The notes: generated by a model from the sequence alone, not told the origin. A stretch of 64,000 bases of DNA from Chloroflexota bacterium (GCA_014874485.1 JADBJK010000069.1:24422-88421); one strand, 5' to 3'; shown: positions 51,795-61,136, counted from the stretch's first letter. Program-made: numbers and translations.

Positions 51795-53261
51795 CTAGCG
51801 CGGCGGCCTCGTGGGCGTGGGCGGCACCGGTGTGGGCGTTGGCGGTGCCGGCGTCTTGGTCGGCGGCACGATCGGCGGAGGCGCCTGAGTTGGCGGCACC
51901 GGCGTTGCCGTGGGCGGGACGGGCGTGTTGGTCGGCGCGCGGGTGCGCGTGGGCGTCCGCGTCGGGGTGGCCGTCGGCGTCGGCGTCGCGTAATTGGTCA
52001 GGATGTCCTCTATCCGCGCCTGGGCCTCGGCCGTGTCCACGCCGACAACGGTCAGCGCCTGGCGGTACTGGGCCAGCGCCTCGGTGTAGCGGCCGCCATC
52101 CTTGAGCGCGTCCCCGCGCGCGATGTACGTCTTGTACAGCCAGGTGGCCGCGTTGCGAATCGGATACTCGCCTTGCGATGTGTACAGTCGGCTGAACCGT
52201 GCCTGGGCCAGGTCAAACTCGCCGTTGCTGAAAGCCACGAGGCCCGCCAGGTACGATTCGGCGTCGCTCTTGATGGCGGCGGTTTTGCTCTCCTGCGGGT
52301 TGATGGTGAGCGCGCTGGACAGGTGCTGGATGGCGAGCCGAATGTCGGCGGCCTGGCTGGCGGGGTCATCCAGCAGGCGCTTGGCCTCGTTGACGTAGGA
52401 CTCAAACAGCATCTTGCGAACCGACTGGGCGTTGTAGGTGGCGTCCAGGCTCCGGGTGCGCTCCAGGCGGTCAATGGCCTTGCCCCACTCCCCGTTCTCG
52501 TAGTAGGTCTGGCCCTCTTTGTACAAGTCGGCAACGGTCTTGCGCCGCTCTACGAACGACGCCAGGGTGCTCGCGTCGCTGTAGCCGGGGTCTATCTCCA
52601 GAATCTTGTTGAGTTCCGTCCAGGCCAAATCCCACTGCTCGTTGGCGATGTACGTCCTGGCGTTCTGGTACAGGAGGCTCAGGTTGGCGAGGCGGCGGGC
52701 CTTGTCCAGGCCGAACTGCGCGCCCTTGTGATTGGGATCGCGCTCCAGAATCTGCTGGTAAATCTGGATGGCCTCTTCGTAATCTCCCACGGTCATCTTG
52801 GCCTGGGCGCGGTTGTAGAGCACGTCAATCGGGTCGGGCTGCTGCGTCTTGAAGATGAGATAGGCCCCGAAGGCGACGACGAGCAGCACCAGAGGCCAGA
52901 TGAGCACGCGCCAATTGAAGCGGATGGGGGCGCGGCGCGCCTTGGGCGGCCTCGGCGCTACCTCCCGAACCTCCGGCTCTGCGGCCGCTCCGGCCTGCGC
53001 GGTCTCGGCCTCGGCCGCCTGGCCCTCAGGCCCCATGGCCTGGAGTTGGATGAACCAGTCCAGTTCGTCCAGCAGGGCGTCAATCCCAGGGCGGTTGGGC
53101 TCCATGGCCTTGAGGCGCACGAAGTACTCCATGGCCCGCTGCCATTCGCGGCGGCGGTAGTGGGCCATCCCCCGCGCATAGAGCGCCTCTGCGTCCAGTT
53201 GCTCGTCGGGATTGGGGTCTCCTTCCACTCCCTGGGCCATCTTGTTCAGGGTGTCGTCCAT
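51795..53261 (-). CDS. Membrane-anchored TPR protein with TPT-rich tail
   Basis: A 488-aa protein. One N-terminal TPR-like pair (DAEALYARGMAHYRRREWQRA) lies in the cytoplasm. A single membrane segment (VLIWPLVLLVVAFGAYLIF, ~117-135) follows, then at least six TPR-like helices outside (AKMTVGDYEEAIQIYQQIL, EWGKAIDRLERTRSLD, RYTEALAQYRQALTVVG). The last ~85 residues are Pro/Thr-rich (TPTPTATPTRTPTRT). The ATG at 53261 follows GGGAGGGG. It is encoded just downstream of repeat E5 and in the kinase/surface protein unit; a scaffold for an envelope complex is plausible. Confidence 0.82.
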   Translation of the reverse strand: MDDTLNKMAQGVEGDPNPDEQLDAEALYARGMAHYRRREWQRAMEYFVRLKAMEPNRPGIDALLDELDWFIQLQAMGPEGQAAEAETAQAGAAAEPEVREVAPRPPKARRAPIRFNWRVLIWPLVLLVVAFGAYLIFKTQQPDPIDVLYNRAQAKMTVGDYEEAIQIYQQILERDPNHKGAQFGLDKARRLANLSLLYQNARTYIANEQWDLAWTELNKILEIDPGYSDASTLASFVERRKTVADLYKEGQTYYENGEWGKAIDRLERTRSLDATYNAQSVRKMLFESYVNEAKRLLDDPASQAADIRLAIQHLSSALTINPQESKTAAIKSDAESYLAGLVAFSNGEFDLAQARFSRLYTSQGEYPIRNAATWLYKTYIARGDALKDGGRYTEALAQYRQALTVVGVDTAEAQARIEDILTNYATPTPTATPTRTPTRTRAPTNTPVPPTATPVPPTQAPPPIVPPTKTPAPPTPTPVPPTPTRPPR

Positions 53262-53396
53262 AGCCCCTCCCGACGCCCAGGCGTGCTGGAACATCTCGCA
53301 ACCTGCATTCTTCTCCCCCCAAGCATTCCGAAACCTCAAACGGCGGCTTTCTTTCGGCCTCATGCCGCCGGCACGACACGGTTCAATTGGGCCGGG

Positions 53397-53573
53397 CTAG
53401 TGCCCCCACCACGGCAATTCTTGACGGCGTGTCATCGCGAGGGCACGCAGTGCCCGTAGGGACAATTCATGAATTGTCCCTACTGAGGCGCGGAGCGCCG
53501 AAGAATCTCGTCAACCGAGTTGCTTCGCTTCGCTCGCAATGACAACGGACGATCCTCTGTGGTCAAGCGCTAG
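53397..53573 (+). repeat. MITE-like intergenic repeat, copy E5
   Basis: The only copy with CTAG at both ends and an intact internal palindrome. The right end reads cctctgtggtcaagcgctag; its inverse CTAGCGCTTGACCACAGAGG is matched imperfectly by the left end (CTAGTGCCCCCACCACGG). The TAG stop codon of the 2,216-aa protein gene falls in the terminal CTAG. The other ~135 bases of this 308-base gap (53262-53396), upstream of the TPR gene, show nothing recognisable apart from its ribosome binding site. Confidence 0.82.
53456..53483. repeat. Perfect 28-bp palindrome inside E5
   Basis: Arm GTAGGGACAATTCA followed directly by its reverse complement. It is also present in E4 (one base short) and in E2 (with a small deletion), but absent from E1 and E3, so it is an optional module. 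As RNA it would form a strong hairpin; as DNA it could be a protein binding site. Confidence 0.85.
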
Positions 53574-56500
53574 CGCCCCGGAGCCCCCTCCCCGATGGGA
53601 ATGTCCGGATACACTTCCACAGCCCTGTCCTCCGCGAGTTGCAGGGAGCGCACGGTGCGCGTGCCGTCAAAGTTCACCATCGCCGCCGGCAGGTAGGCCT
53701 TGGGCGAGAGTCGCGTGCGCACCTGCACCAAATCCACCAGCGTCCACGTGTTGTACCAGCCTAGCCCCACGTTCGGATCGTAGTCGTACTCGCGGTTCCA
53801 GTTGGCAAACTCCACGGTGATGGTCTGCCCCGCATATGGCGACAGGTCTATCTGGGCGTAGCGCCAGCCCAGGTCCCGCAGCACCAGCACCGACGTAATC
53901 GGCTCGGTGAAGTTGCCATCCCGCAGGACCAACTGCGGCGAACCGCCCTGGCGCGTGATCGTTACGTCAAACGAGTCGTAGAGCCTGCCGTCGCTCCCCA
54001 CGACCACGTCATACGTGTAGATATGATACCAGAAACTCAGGACAGGGGTCAACATCTGGCTGGCGGGCGGAACGGCAAACGTCTGGGACATGCAGGCCGC
54101 GCCCACCGGCACGCTGGGCAACGTGTCCATGCGCGTGTAGGCGGGGTCACCCAGGCGCGCCACCCACCCCTCCACGCCGCGATAGTCGGCCGCGCGCACC
54201 ACGCTGCGGTTGAACGTCGGCGTGCAGCCCAGGTTCCAGCCGTTGAAATTGCCGGTCTCCAGGTCCCCATTGACGATAGGCGACACCTGCACGAGAATCT
54301 GGGCCGAGGGCGGATAGTCGCCCTGGTTGCCGGCCAGGTCGCGCGCCCGCGCCCGGAACCCGTAGGTGTGCCCGCGCTGGCCCACATACGGGGCCGACGT
54401 TTGGTCGGTGTTGGTGAGCCAGTCCACCCATGCGCCGGTCAGTCCATCGGCCACCTGCACGTCGTAGCGTGCCAACCCCGATCCAGGCAACGGGTCCGTC
54501 CCCGCCCACGAGATGGTGAACGACGTGCTGGTTTGGAACGAGCCGGTCGGGATGAAGGACACGAACGGCGCCGTGCGGTCAATGCGGAACGACACCGTGA
54601 TCACACTGGACTCGTTGCCGGCCACGTCCGTCGCCTTGTAGGCCACCGTGTGATCGCCATCCGTGCTCACAGCGACGGAATTGCCCACCTGCCAAGAGCC
54701 TCCATTCACGCGATAGCGGATGGCGGCCAGGCCCGACAGCGTGTCGGTCGCCGTGAGGGTTACCGTAACCGGCGAGACGTACCAGTTCTCGGAGCCCAGC
54801 GTGCCCACCAGGGCGTGGGTAACGGTCGGCGGCAGCGCATCCCGCCGGATGGCCTTCGGAAGCCACGCGTAGTTCTGATACCCGACGTTGCCCGCCTCAT
54901 CTTCTAGCCACACGTAAAGGTCATGCTCGCCGTTGGCCGTAACGTTGATGGCGGCGCTTGGTGCGATGATGGCGATGCGCGTGCCGTCCGTCGGGCCTGA
55001 AGGCGGGCTGTTGAGTTTGTAGTACATGGCGACAATGCCCGAATCATCGGCGGGCACAGGGTTCTTCCAGGTTACGGTGAACGTGCTGCCCCTGGACCAG
55101 CCGGACGGCGTTACCCGCACGTCCGTCGGGGCGGCGGGCGGACGATTGTCCACTCGGACGGTGAGCGAGCGCACGGTCTCCACGTTGCCCGCGGCGTCCA
55201 AACCCCTGTACTCCACCACGTGCTTGCCAGATACGCTCACCACTGTGGCTGCTGTGGCCACACCGGTCTCGGTAACCCAGGCCGAGCCGTCCACGCGGTG
55301 GGCCACGCCGGCGACGCCGGAAAGGCCAGCCTGATCCTGCGACACAAGGGTAACCGTAACCGGCGAGGTGAACCAACCGTTGTTGCCCAGCACCCCGCCC
55401 AAGTAGGCGTTCGTGGTGGGCGGCAGCGGGTCGTACAGGAATGCATTGATACGCGCCGCGCGGTTCACGAAACTCACGTTCCCCGCCATGTCGCGCAGCC
55501 AGACGGTGATGCTGTGCCTGCCCTCGCCCGAAACAGCGATGTCGTCTATGCGGGTGCCGCCGGGCACATAGGTGCCGTCGGTGTTGAACAGAGGCTCGGC
55601 GTCCAGTTTGTAGTACGCGCCGGCGATGCCCGACGTGTCCGCCGGGGGCGTCCACGAGATGCTGAAGCGGTTGACGTTGGTCCAAGCCGTGGGCGATGGC
55701 GTCAGGTCCATCGGCATGCCGGGCGCTGTCGTGTCCACGCGGACGGGGCTTTCCACAGGCACGCCCCGGTTCCCGGCCACGTCCACGCCGTAGTGCTCCA
55801 GGACGTGATCGCCGTCGGTGGAGATGCCCACGGTGTTGCCCTTGACCCATGGGCCGCCATCCAGGCGATAGTACACCTCGCCCTCGGCGGGGCCCGACGT
55901 GGTATCCGTAACCGAGATGGTAACGCCGACCGACGAGCGGTACCAACCATTGTCGCCCACCGCGCCGCTAATCTGGATGCTGCTTGTGGGCGGGACAGTG
56001 TCTACCTGCACCGTGCCCGACATGATGTCGCTCTGGTTGCCCGCGCGGTCAATGGCGTAATAGTAGAACGTGCGCGTCCCCTCGCCGCCGACGACAAACG
56101 TCTTGCCCGACAGCCACGGGCCGATGGTGCCCATGCGATAGCGGTATCCCGTGTCGTCCACGCCCGATGTGGCGTCGGTCCCGTCCAGGATGACGGTAAC
56201 CGGCGAGGTGTACCACCCCGTCGCGCTCAACGTGCCCGACAGCGTGTGCGTTACCGACGGCGCGGCGGTGTCAATGCCCACGGTGTACGTGTGGGTGGGT
56301 TCTATGTTGCCCGCGTTGTCCGTCGCGTAGTAACTGAACGTGTGCACGCCATCGCCCGACATCAGGAACGAGGCTGTGGTGGTCAGCCACGCGCCACCGT
56401 CCACCTGGTAGAACCGCTGACTCACGCCCGAAAGCCCCGGCTGATCCGTAACAGTGAGGGTCGCCGTAATCGTGCCCAGGAACCAGCCGTTGGTCCCGGC

Positions 56501-59500
56501 CGGCCCCACCAGGGCGTGGGTCGTCTGGGGCGGCGTCGCGTCGTACTTGAACATGGCGGGCCACACCAGGCGGCGGTTGTGGTTCACGTTGCCCGCGTTG
56601 TCCTGGAGCCACAGGTGCAGGTCCCACATTCCCTCGGCGGGGACGCTGATGTCCGTGATGGCGTTGGTCGTGCTCACAAAGCGGACAGCATCGGTGGGCG
56701 AGGTAGGTGGCGTGAACTTGTAGTACGCGCCGGCAATGCCCGACAGGTCGGGCGCGTTGGTCCACGTTACGGTGAAGACGTTGGTGTTCTTCCAGCCGTC
56801 GTAGTACTGCGGCTCCGTCGGCGCGTAGGGCGCGGTGTTGTCCAGGACGAACGTGGCGGGAGTCGGCGGGTCTTTCACGTTGCCCGCCTTGTCCGTCGGG
56901 CGCATCTGCACGGTGTAGATGGCTTCCACAGGCGGCGTGAAGGTGTAGCCCCAGGTCTCCGCGCCGGTGGCCCGCAGCCAGACCGGGGAGTTTGCCCAGG
57001 CGCTACCGCCGGCGAAGTACTTGTTGTCCGAACTCCGCTGCAGGGTGAAGTCCACGAAATCCACACCCACGCCCGCGTCGGCAGCCAATCCGGCGATGGC
57101 TCCGGGCCAGGTGGCGGTGCGGTAGGCCGCGGACGTGGTGAGGGTCGCGGTCGGCGGCGCGCTGTCGTAGATGAACTGGCCCGTCCCGTATGTAACTTCG
57201 GGGACGCCCGACACGCTCCACGCCCGGGACTGCACCGTGTACGTTACGGACTCGGTGGGGCTGAAGGGGTAGGTCCAGTTCAGCGTGCCCGTCGCCGTGA
57301 GCCACTGGGACGCCAACTGCCAGCCCGTCCCGTTGTAATACTTGTCGTCCGTGCTCCGCTGCACGGTGATCTCCACGCGCGCCACGCCCGAAACTCCCGC
57401 CGAGGCCGTGCCGGTGATGGCCCCCGTCCAGGTGGCGGGGCGGTAGAACCCCGACGTGCCGACCACAGAGTCCGGCTCTTGCAGGTCTAGGGCGAAGGAG
57501 CCCGTGCCGTAGGTGATCTCGGTGTTGCCCGCCTTATCCACGGCACGCGAGGTTACGGTGTACACCACGCCCGAGTCGGGAGCGAACGGATAGGACCAGG
57601 TTACCGAGCCGGTGGCGGTGATCCACGTCTGGGCGGCCTGCCAGATGGTGCCGTTCCAATAGTGCGGCGCAACGGACCGCTGCAGGATGATGGCCACGCC
57701 CAGCACGCCCGACGTGGCGTCGGTGGCCGTGCCCGTGATGGCGCCCGTCCACGTCAGCGCGTTGTAGTAGCCACCGGTGCCCACCTGCGAATCGGGCGGC
57801 TGGAGGTCGTAGCAGAAGGAACTGGTGGCATAGACCGCCTGCACGTTCCCCGCGGCGTCCAGCGCGCGCGACCGCACGGTGTAGGTCATGCCATCCGTCG
57901 GCGCGAAGGTGTACTGCCAGGCGTCCGTGCCCGTCGCCGCGAGCCAGACCTCGGTATCCTGCCAGCCCGTGCCGTTGTAGTACCGGTTGTCGGGCCGCTG
58001 GATTGTCAGTTCCACCCGCTGGAGGCCCACGCCTTCGTCCGAGGCCGTCCCGTCAATCTGCCCCGGCCACGTCTCCAGGCGGTAGAACCCCGACGTGGTG
58101 ATGGCCGAGACCGGAGAAGCGGCGTCGTAGGTGAACGTGGATTGCGACGGCGTCGCCTGCTCGTTGCCCGCGCGGTCGGTGGCCTTGGCGCGCACCGTGT
58201 ACGTCTCGCCGTGCTGGGGCGCGAACGGGTACGACCAGTTGGCCGTGCCGGTCGCGGGCAGCCAGACCTCAATCGCCTGCCAGACGGTGCCGTTCCAGAA
58301 CGTGTTGTCGGACTTCTTGATGGACAGCACGACGGACTGAAGCCCCGACTCGCCATCGGCCGCCGTGCCGGTGATGGCCCCCGTCCAGGTCGCGGGGCCG
58401 TAATATCCCGACACGCCCACCGTGGACGTGGGGTCGGTGCCGTCGTAGGAGAAGGCCGCCGAGCCGAAGGTCGTCTGCATGTTGCCCGCGCGGTCGGTGG
58501 CCCTGGACTGCACGGTGTAGGTGAGGCCCTGGGTGGGCGTGAACGCATAGGTCCACGCGGTCGTGCCCGAAGCCGTGAGCCACGTGGTGGACGTAACCCA
58601 GCCCGAGCCGGTGTAGTACTGGCCGTCAGGCCGACGCACGGTGATGTGCACGACATCCACGCCCGCGAAGTCATCCGACGCCAGGCCCGCGATGGTGCCC
58701 GTCCAAGCCGTCTTGCCCAGCAGGCCGCTGGTGGTAACCGAGGACGTGGGGGCGCCGCTGTCGTAGATGAGCGTGCCCGTGCCGTAGGCGATCTGCTGGT
58801 TTCCGGCCATGTCCTGGGCACGGGACTGGATCGTGTACGTGCGGCCATGCTCGGGCGTGAACGGGTAGTGCCAGTTTGCCGTGCCGCTCGCCAGCAGCCA
58901 GATAGGGGTGGTCTGCCACCAGGATCCGTTGTAGTAGTACGTGGTGCCCCCGTCCTGCCGCTGGATGGTGATGTCCACGCGGGCGACACCCGATTCGGCG
59001 TCGCTGGCCGTCCCGGTGATGTTGCCGGTCCACGTGAGCGTCCCGTAGTAGCCGCTGGTGCCCACAGATGAGGTGGGCAATCCGGTGTCCAGCATGAACG
59101 TGGCCGCCGCGGACGGAGCGGTCTGCACGTTGCCCACGTTGTCCGTCGCCCGCGAGCGCACCTCGTAGGTCATCCCCGGCGTGGGCGCGAAGGCGTAGGA
59201 CCAGGCAGTGGTTCCCGAAGCGGGGAGCCAGACGGCCGACCCCACCCAGCCGCTGCCGTCGTAGTACAACTCGTCGTTCAGGCGCTTCAGCGTGATCTCC
59301 ACCTTCTGGACGCCCGAGCCCACGTCGCTGGCCGTGCCGGTGATGAAGCCCGTCCACGTGGCGGTGCGATAGTAGCCGCTGCTGCCAACGGCAGAGGTCG
59401 GGGGAGTGTTGTCAAAGTAGATGGTGCCCGTGCCCAACGCCGATTGCACCAGGCCCGCCTGGTCTGTGGCCCGCGACGACACGGTGTACGTTACCGTCTC

Positions 59501-60220
59501 GGTGGGCGCGAAGGGGTAGGACCAGTTCGTGGTGCCGGTGGCCAGGAGCCACACCTGGGATGTCCCCCAGCCCGAGCCATCGTAGTACTGGCCGTTATCG
59601 CCGCGCCAGATGAGGACGTCCACCCGCGCGACGCCGGAAGTGGCGTCCGACGCCGTGCCCGTGATGACCGACAGCGTCTTGAACCAGCCGTTGGTCAGTA
59701 CCAGGGACGAGGGCGCGGTAGAATCCACCGCCAGCGGGTAGGCCGGGCTGGTCTCGGTCATGGCCGCGCCGTCCAAGATGCGGAACATGATGAGGTTGTT
59801 GGTGGCGGAGTCGGGCAGGAACAGGTTAGTAACCGTCATCCGCTTGGTGGTGGTCAGGTCGCCGGAGACGGTCAGGCCCGTTTGGCCCCACGAGAACCAG
59901 GACCCGCCGCCGTCGGTGGAGTACGAGTACTGCGCCGTCGTGTCCTGCAGGCCGTCCGAGTCGGTAACCGAGACGCTGGCCGACACAAGGCTCTGGGTGA
60001 TCCAGCCCGTGGGCCTGAACTCGTTCCACGTCGCGGCTTCGGCCGCCTGCGGGGGCACTGCCGGGGCCGCGGGAGCGTCCATGAAGCCCGCATGAGGGGC
60101 GATGCCGGCGCGGGCCGACTGGCCACCCAGGAAGAAGACCGCCAGCAGCAGAAGCCCGGCGATGCCCAGTGCGACAACGACGCGAACGCCCTGCTGCCGA
60201 ATCGTTCCGAAATCTCTCAT
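53570..60220 (-). CDS. Giant secreted repeat protein (OmpL47-like/Ig-like repeats)
   Basis: A 2,216-aa protein from the ATG at 60220 (the track's earlier start is a TTG). A signal segment (VRVVVALGIAGLLLLAVFFLGG) is followed by an Ala/Pro-rich stretch. Nine ~108-residue repeats (~170-1150) each carry WTGxITGTASDxxSGV, a YYNGxxW motif and a TYTVxSRAxDxAGN strand. Next come ~7-8 OmpL47-like units (~1150-1900: DGDHTVAYKATDVAGNES, GWYTSPVTVILDGTD). A C-terminal jelly-roll-like domain (NGDLETGNFNGWN ... DLVQVRTRLSPKAYLPAAM) and a 35-residue tail end it. No catalytic motif was found; it is likely an adhesin or surface-layer fibre. It is coupled to the regulator upstream by a 45-base gap. Confidence 0.86.
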   Translation of the reverse strand: MRDFGTIRQQGVRVVVALGIAGLLLLAVFFLGGQSARAGIAPHAGFMDAPAAPAVPPQAAEAATWNEFRPTGWITQSLVSASVSVTDSDGLQDTTAQYSYSTDGGGSWFSWGQTGLTVSGDLTTTKRMTVTNLFLPDSATNNLIMFRILDGAAMTETSPAYPLAVDSTAPSSLVLTNGWFKTLSVITGTASDATSGVARVDVLIWRGDNGQYYDGSGWGTSQVWLLATGTTNWSYPFAPTETVTYTVSSRATDQAGLVQSALGTGTIYFDNTPPTSAVGSSGYYRTATWTGFITGTASDVGSGVQKVEITLKRLNDELYYDGSGWVGSAVWLPASGTTAWSYAFAPTPGMTYEVRSRATDNVGNVQTAPSAAATFMLDTGLPTSSVGTSGYYGTLTWTGNITGTASDAESGVARVDITIQRQDGGTTYYYNGSWWQTTPIWLLASGTANWHYPFTPEHGRTYTIQSRAQDMAGNQQIAYGTGTLIYDSGAPTSSVTTSGLLGKTAWTGTIAGLASDDFAGVDVVHITVRRPDGQYYTGSGWVTSTTWLTASGTTAWTYAFTPTQGLTYTVQSRATDRAGNMQTTFGSAAFSYDGTDPTSTVGVSGYYGPATWTGAITGTAADGESGLQSVVLSIKKSDNTFWNGTVWQAIEVWLPATGTANWSYPFAPQHGETYTVRAKATDRAGNEQATPSQSTFTYDAASPVSAITTSGFYRLETWPGQIDGTASDEGVGLQRVELTIQRPDNRYYNGTGWQDTEVWLAATGTDAWQYTFAPTDGMTYTVRSRALDAAGNVQAVYATSSFCYDLQPPDSQVGTGGYYNALTWTGAITGTATDATSGVLGVAIILQRSVAPHYWNGTIWQAAQTWITATGSVTWSYPFAPDSGVVYTVTSRAVDKAGNTEITYGTGSFALDLQEPDSVVGTSGFYRPATWTGAITGTASAGVSGVARVEITVQRSTDDKYYNGTGWQLASQWLTATGTLNWTYPFSPTESVTYTVQSRAWSVSGVPEVTYGTGQFIYDSAPPTATLTTSAAYRTATWPGAIAGLAADAGVGVDFVDFTLQRSSDNKYFAGGSAWANSPVWLRATGAETWGYTFTPPVEAIYTVQMRPTDKAGNVKDPPTPATFVLDNTAPYAPTEPQYYDGWKNTNVFTVTWTNAPDLSGIAGAYYKFTPPTSPTDAVRFVSTTNAITDISVPAEGMWDLHLWLQDNAGNVNHNRRLVWPAMFKYDATPPQTTHALVGPAGTNGWFLGTITATLTVTDQPGLSGVSQRFYQVDGGAWLTTTASFLMSGDGVHTFSYYATDNAGNIEPTHTYTVGIDTAAPSVTHTLSGTLSATGWYTSPVTVILDGTDATSGVDDTGYRYRMGTIGPWLSGKTFVVGGEGTRTFYYYAIDRAGNQSDIMSGTVQVDTVPPTSSIQISGAVGDNGWYRSSVGVTISVTDTTSGPAEGEVYYRLDGGPWVKGNTVGISTDGDHVLEHYGVDVAGNRGVPVESPVRVDTTAPGMPMDLTPSPTAWTNVNRFSISWTPPADTSGIAGAYYKLDAEPLFNTDGTYVPGGTRIDDIAVSGEGRHSITVWLRDMAGNVSFVNRAARINAFLYDPLPPTTNAYLGGVLGNNGWFTSPVTVTLVSQDQAGLSGVAGVAHRVDGSAWVTETGVATAATVVSVSGKHVVEYRGLDAAGNVETVRSLTVRVDNRPPAAPTDVRVTPSGWSRGSTFTVTWKNPVPADDSGIVAMYYKLNSPPSGPTDGTRIAIIAPSAAINVTANGEHDLYVWLEDEAGNVGYQNYAWLPKAIRRDALPPTVTHALVGTLGSENWYVSPVTVTLTATDTLSGLAAIRYRVNGGSWQVGNSVAVSTDGDHTVAYKATDVAGNESSVITVSFRIDRTAPFVSFIPTGSFQTSTSFTISWAGTDPLPGSGLARYDVQVADGLTGAWVDWLTNTDQTSAPYVGQRGHTYGFRARARDLAGNQGDYPPSAQILVQVSPIVNGDLETGNFNGWNLGCTPTFNRSVVRAADYRGVEGWVARLGDPAYTRMDTLPSVPVGAACMSQTFAVPPASQMLTPVLSFWYHIYTYDVVVGSDGRLYDSFDVTITRQGGSPQLVLRDGNFTEPITSVLVLRDLGWRYAQIDLSPYAGQTITVEFANWNREYDYDPNVGLGWYNTWTLVDLVQVRTRLSPKAYLPAAMVNFDGTRTVRSLQLAEDRAVEVYPDIPIGEGAPGR

Positions 60221-60265
60221 CACGTTACCGCTCCGCAATGCGAATACCCGCGGAATCCACGGGCG

Positions 60266-60946
60266 CTACGCCTCAAACCGATACCCCAGCCCCCGGACCG
60301 TGAGCAGGTACTCCGGATTGGCGGGGTCAACCTCTATCTTGTTGCGCAACCGCCGGACGTACACGGCGACCTGGTTGCTCCCCCCTTCGTAATCGTAGCC
60401 CCACACCGCCGACAGCAGGAAATCCTGCGACAGGACCCGGCCCGCATTTCTGGCCAGACAGTACAGGAGCCGGAACTCAATGGGCGTGAGGTCAATGGTC
60501 TTGCCGCGCACCGTCGCCTTGTTCTCCAGCGGGTCCAAGACGAAATCGCCCACTGCGAGCCGCCCCTGCGGTTCGCTGCTGGCGTAGGCTTCGGTGCGCC
60601 GCAGCACAGCCTTCACGCGGGCCAACAACTCCGCCGGCTCAAACGGCTTGGCCAGGTAATCGTCTGCGCCCAGTTCCAACCCCTGCACGCGGTCTGCCGT
60701 CTCGCCCCGCGCCGAGAGGAAGATGATGGGCACCTTCTTCTTGCTGCGGATGCGGCGGCACACCTCGTGGCCGTCCATGCGCGGCATCATCACGTCCAGG
60801 ATCACCAGGTCGGGCGACTCTTTCTCAACCAGTTCCAGGGCCTTGATTCCGTTGTCGGCCGTGCTCACCGTATAGCCTTCCTCACGGAGAAGGAAGGCGA
60901 TCATCTTCACGCTGGGGGCGTCGTCATCTACGACCAGAACGTGCAT
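60266..60946 (-). CDS. OmpR/PhoB-family response regulator
   Basis: A 226-aa protein. The receiver domain (1-115) has the acidic pair DDD at 7-9, the phosphoacceptor D51 in VILDVMMPRMDG, and K100 in YLAKPFEPAELL. The winged helix (130-226) ends VRGLGYRFEA, the classic OmpR ending. GGAGGAAAGG precedes the ATG at 60946; the track's extra 77 residues are upstream noncoding sequence. It leads the unit that contains three envelope proteins and a histidine kinase, and probably regulates them. Confidence 0.92.
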   Translation of the reverse strand: MHVLVVDDDAPSVKMIAFLLREEGYTVSTADNGIKALELVEKESPDLVILDVMMPRMDGHEVCRRIRSKKKVPIIFLSARGETADRVQGLELGADDYLAKPFEPAELLARVKAVLRRTEAYASSEPQGRLAVGDFVLDPLENKATVRGKTIDLTPIEFRLLYCLARNAGRVLSQDFLLSAVWGYDYEGGSNQVAVYVRRLRNKIEVDPANPEYLLTVRGLGYRFEA

Positions 60947-61037
60947 TTGCCTTTCCTCCGTGGTCGCAAACACACCCTGAGTTCGGTGCAGACTGCGTGG
61001 GGTGAGGTGGGCGACCCCGCAACTGCTTTGTCCTCGC

Positions 61038-61066
61038 ATTATACCACGCCTGACATAACGACGCAA
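61038..61066 (-). promoter_or_regulatory. Promoter for the regulator/surface-protein unit
   Basis: Minus strand: TTGCGT (-35) at 61061-61066, a 17-base spacer, then TATAAT (61038-61043) preceded by TGG, so an extended -10. The predicted start is about 61031, giving an 85-base leader to the ATG at 60946. The -35 matches consensus in three of six positions, the -10 in six of six. Confidence 0.65.
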
Positions 61067-61136
61067 CCAGCGCCCGGCTTTCCACCTCCTGCCATCGGTG
61101 CAAGTGGCGGGCCACGCCACCCATCGGCTCGCCCAC

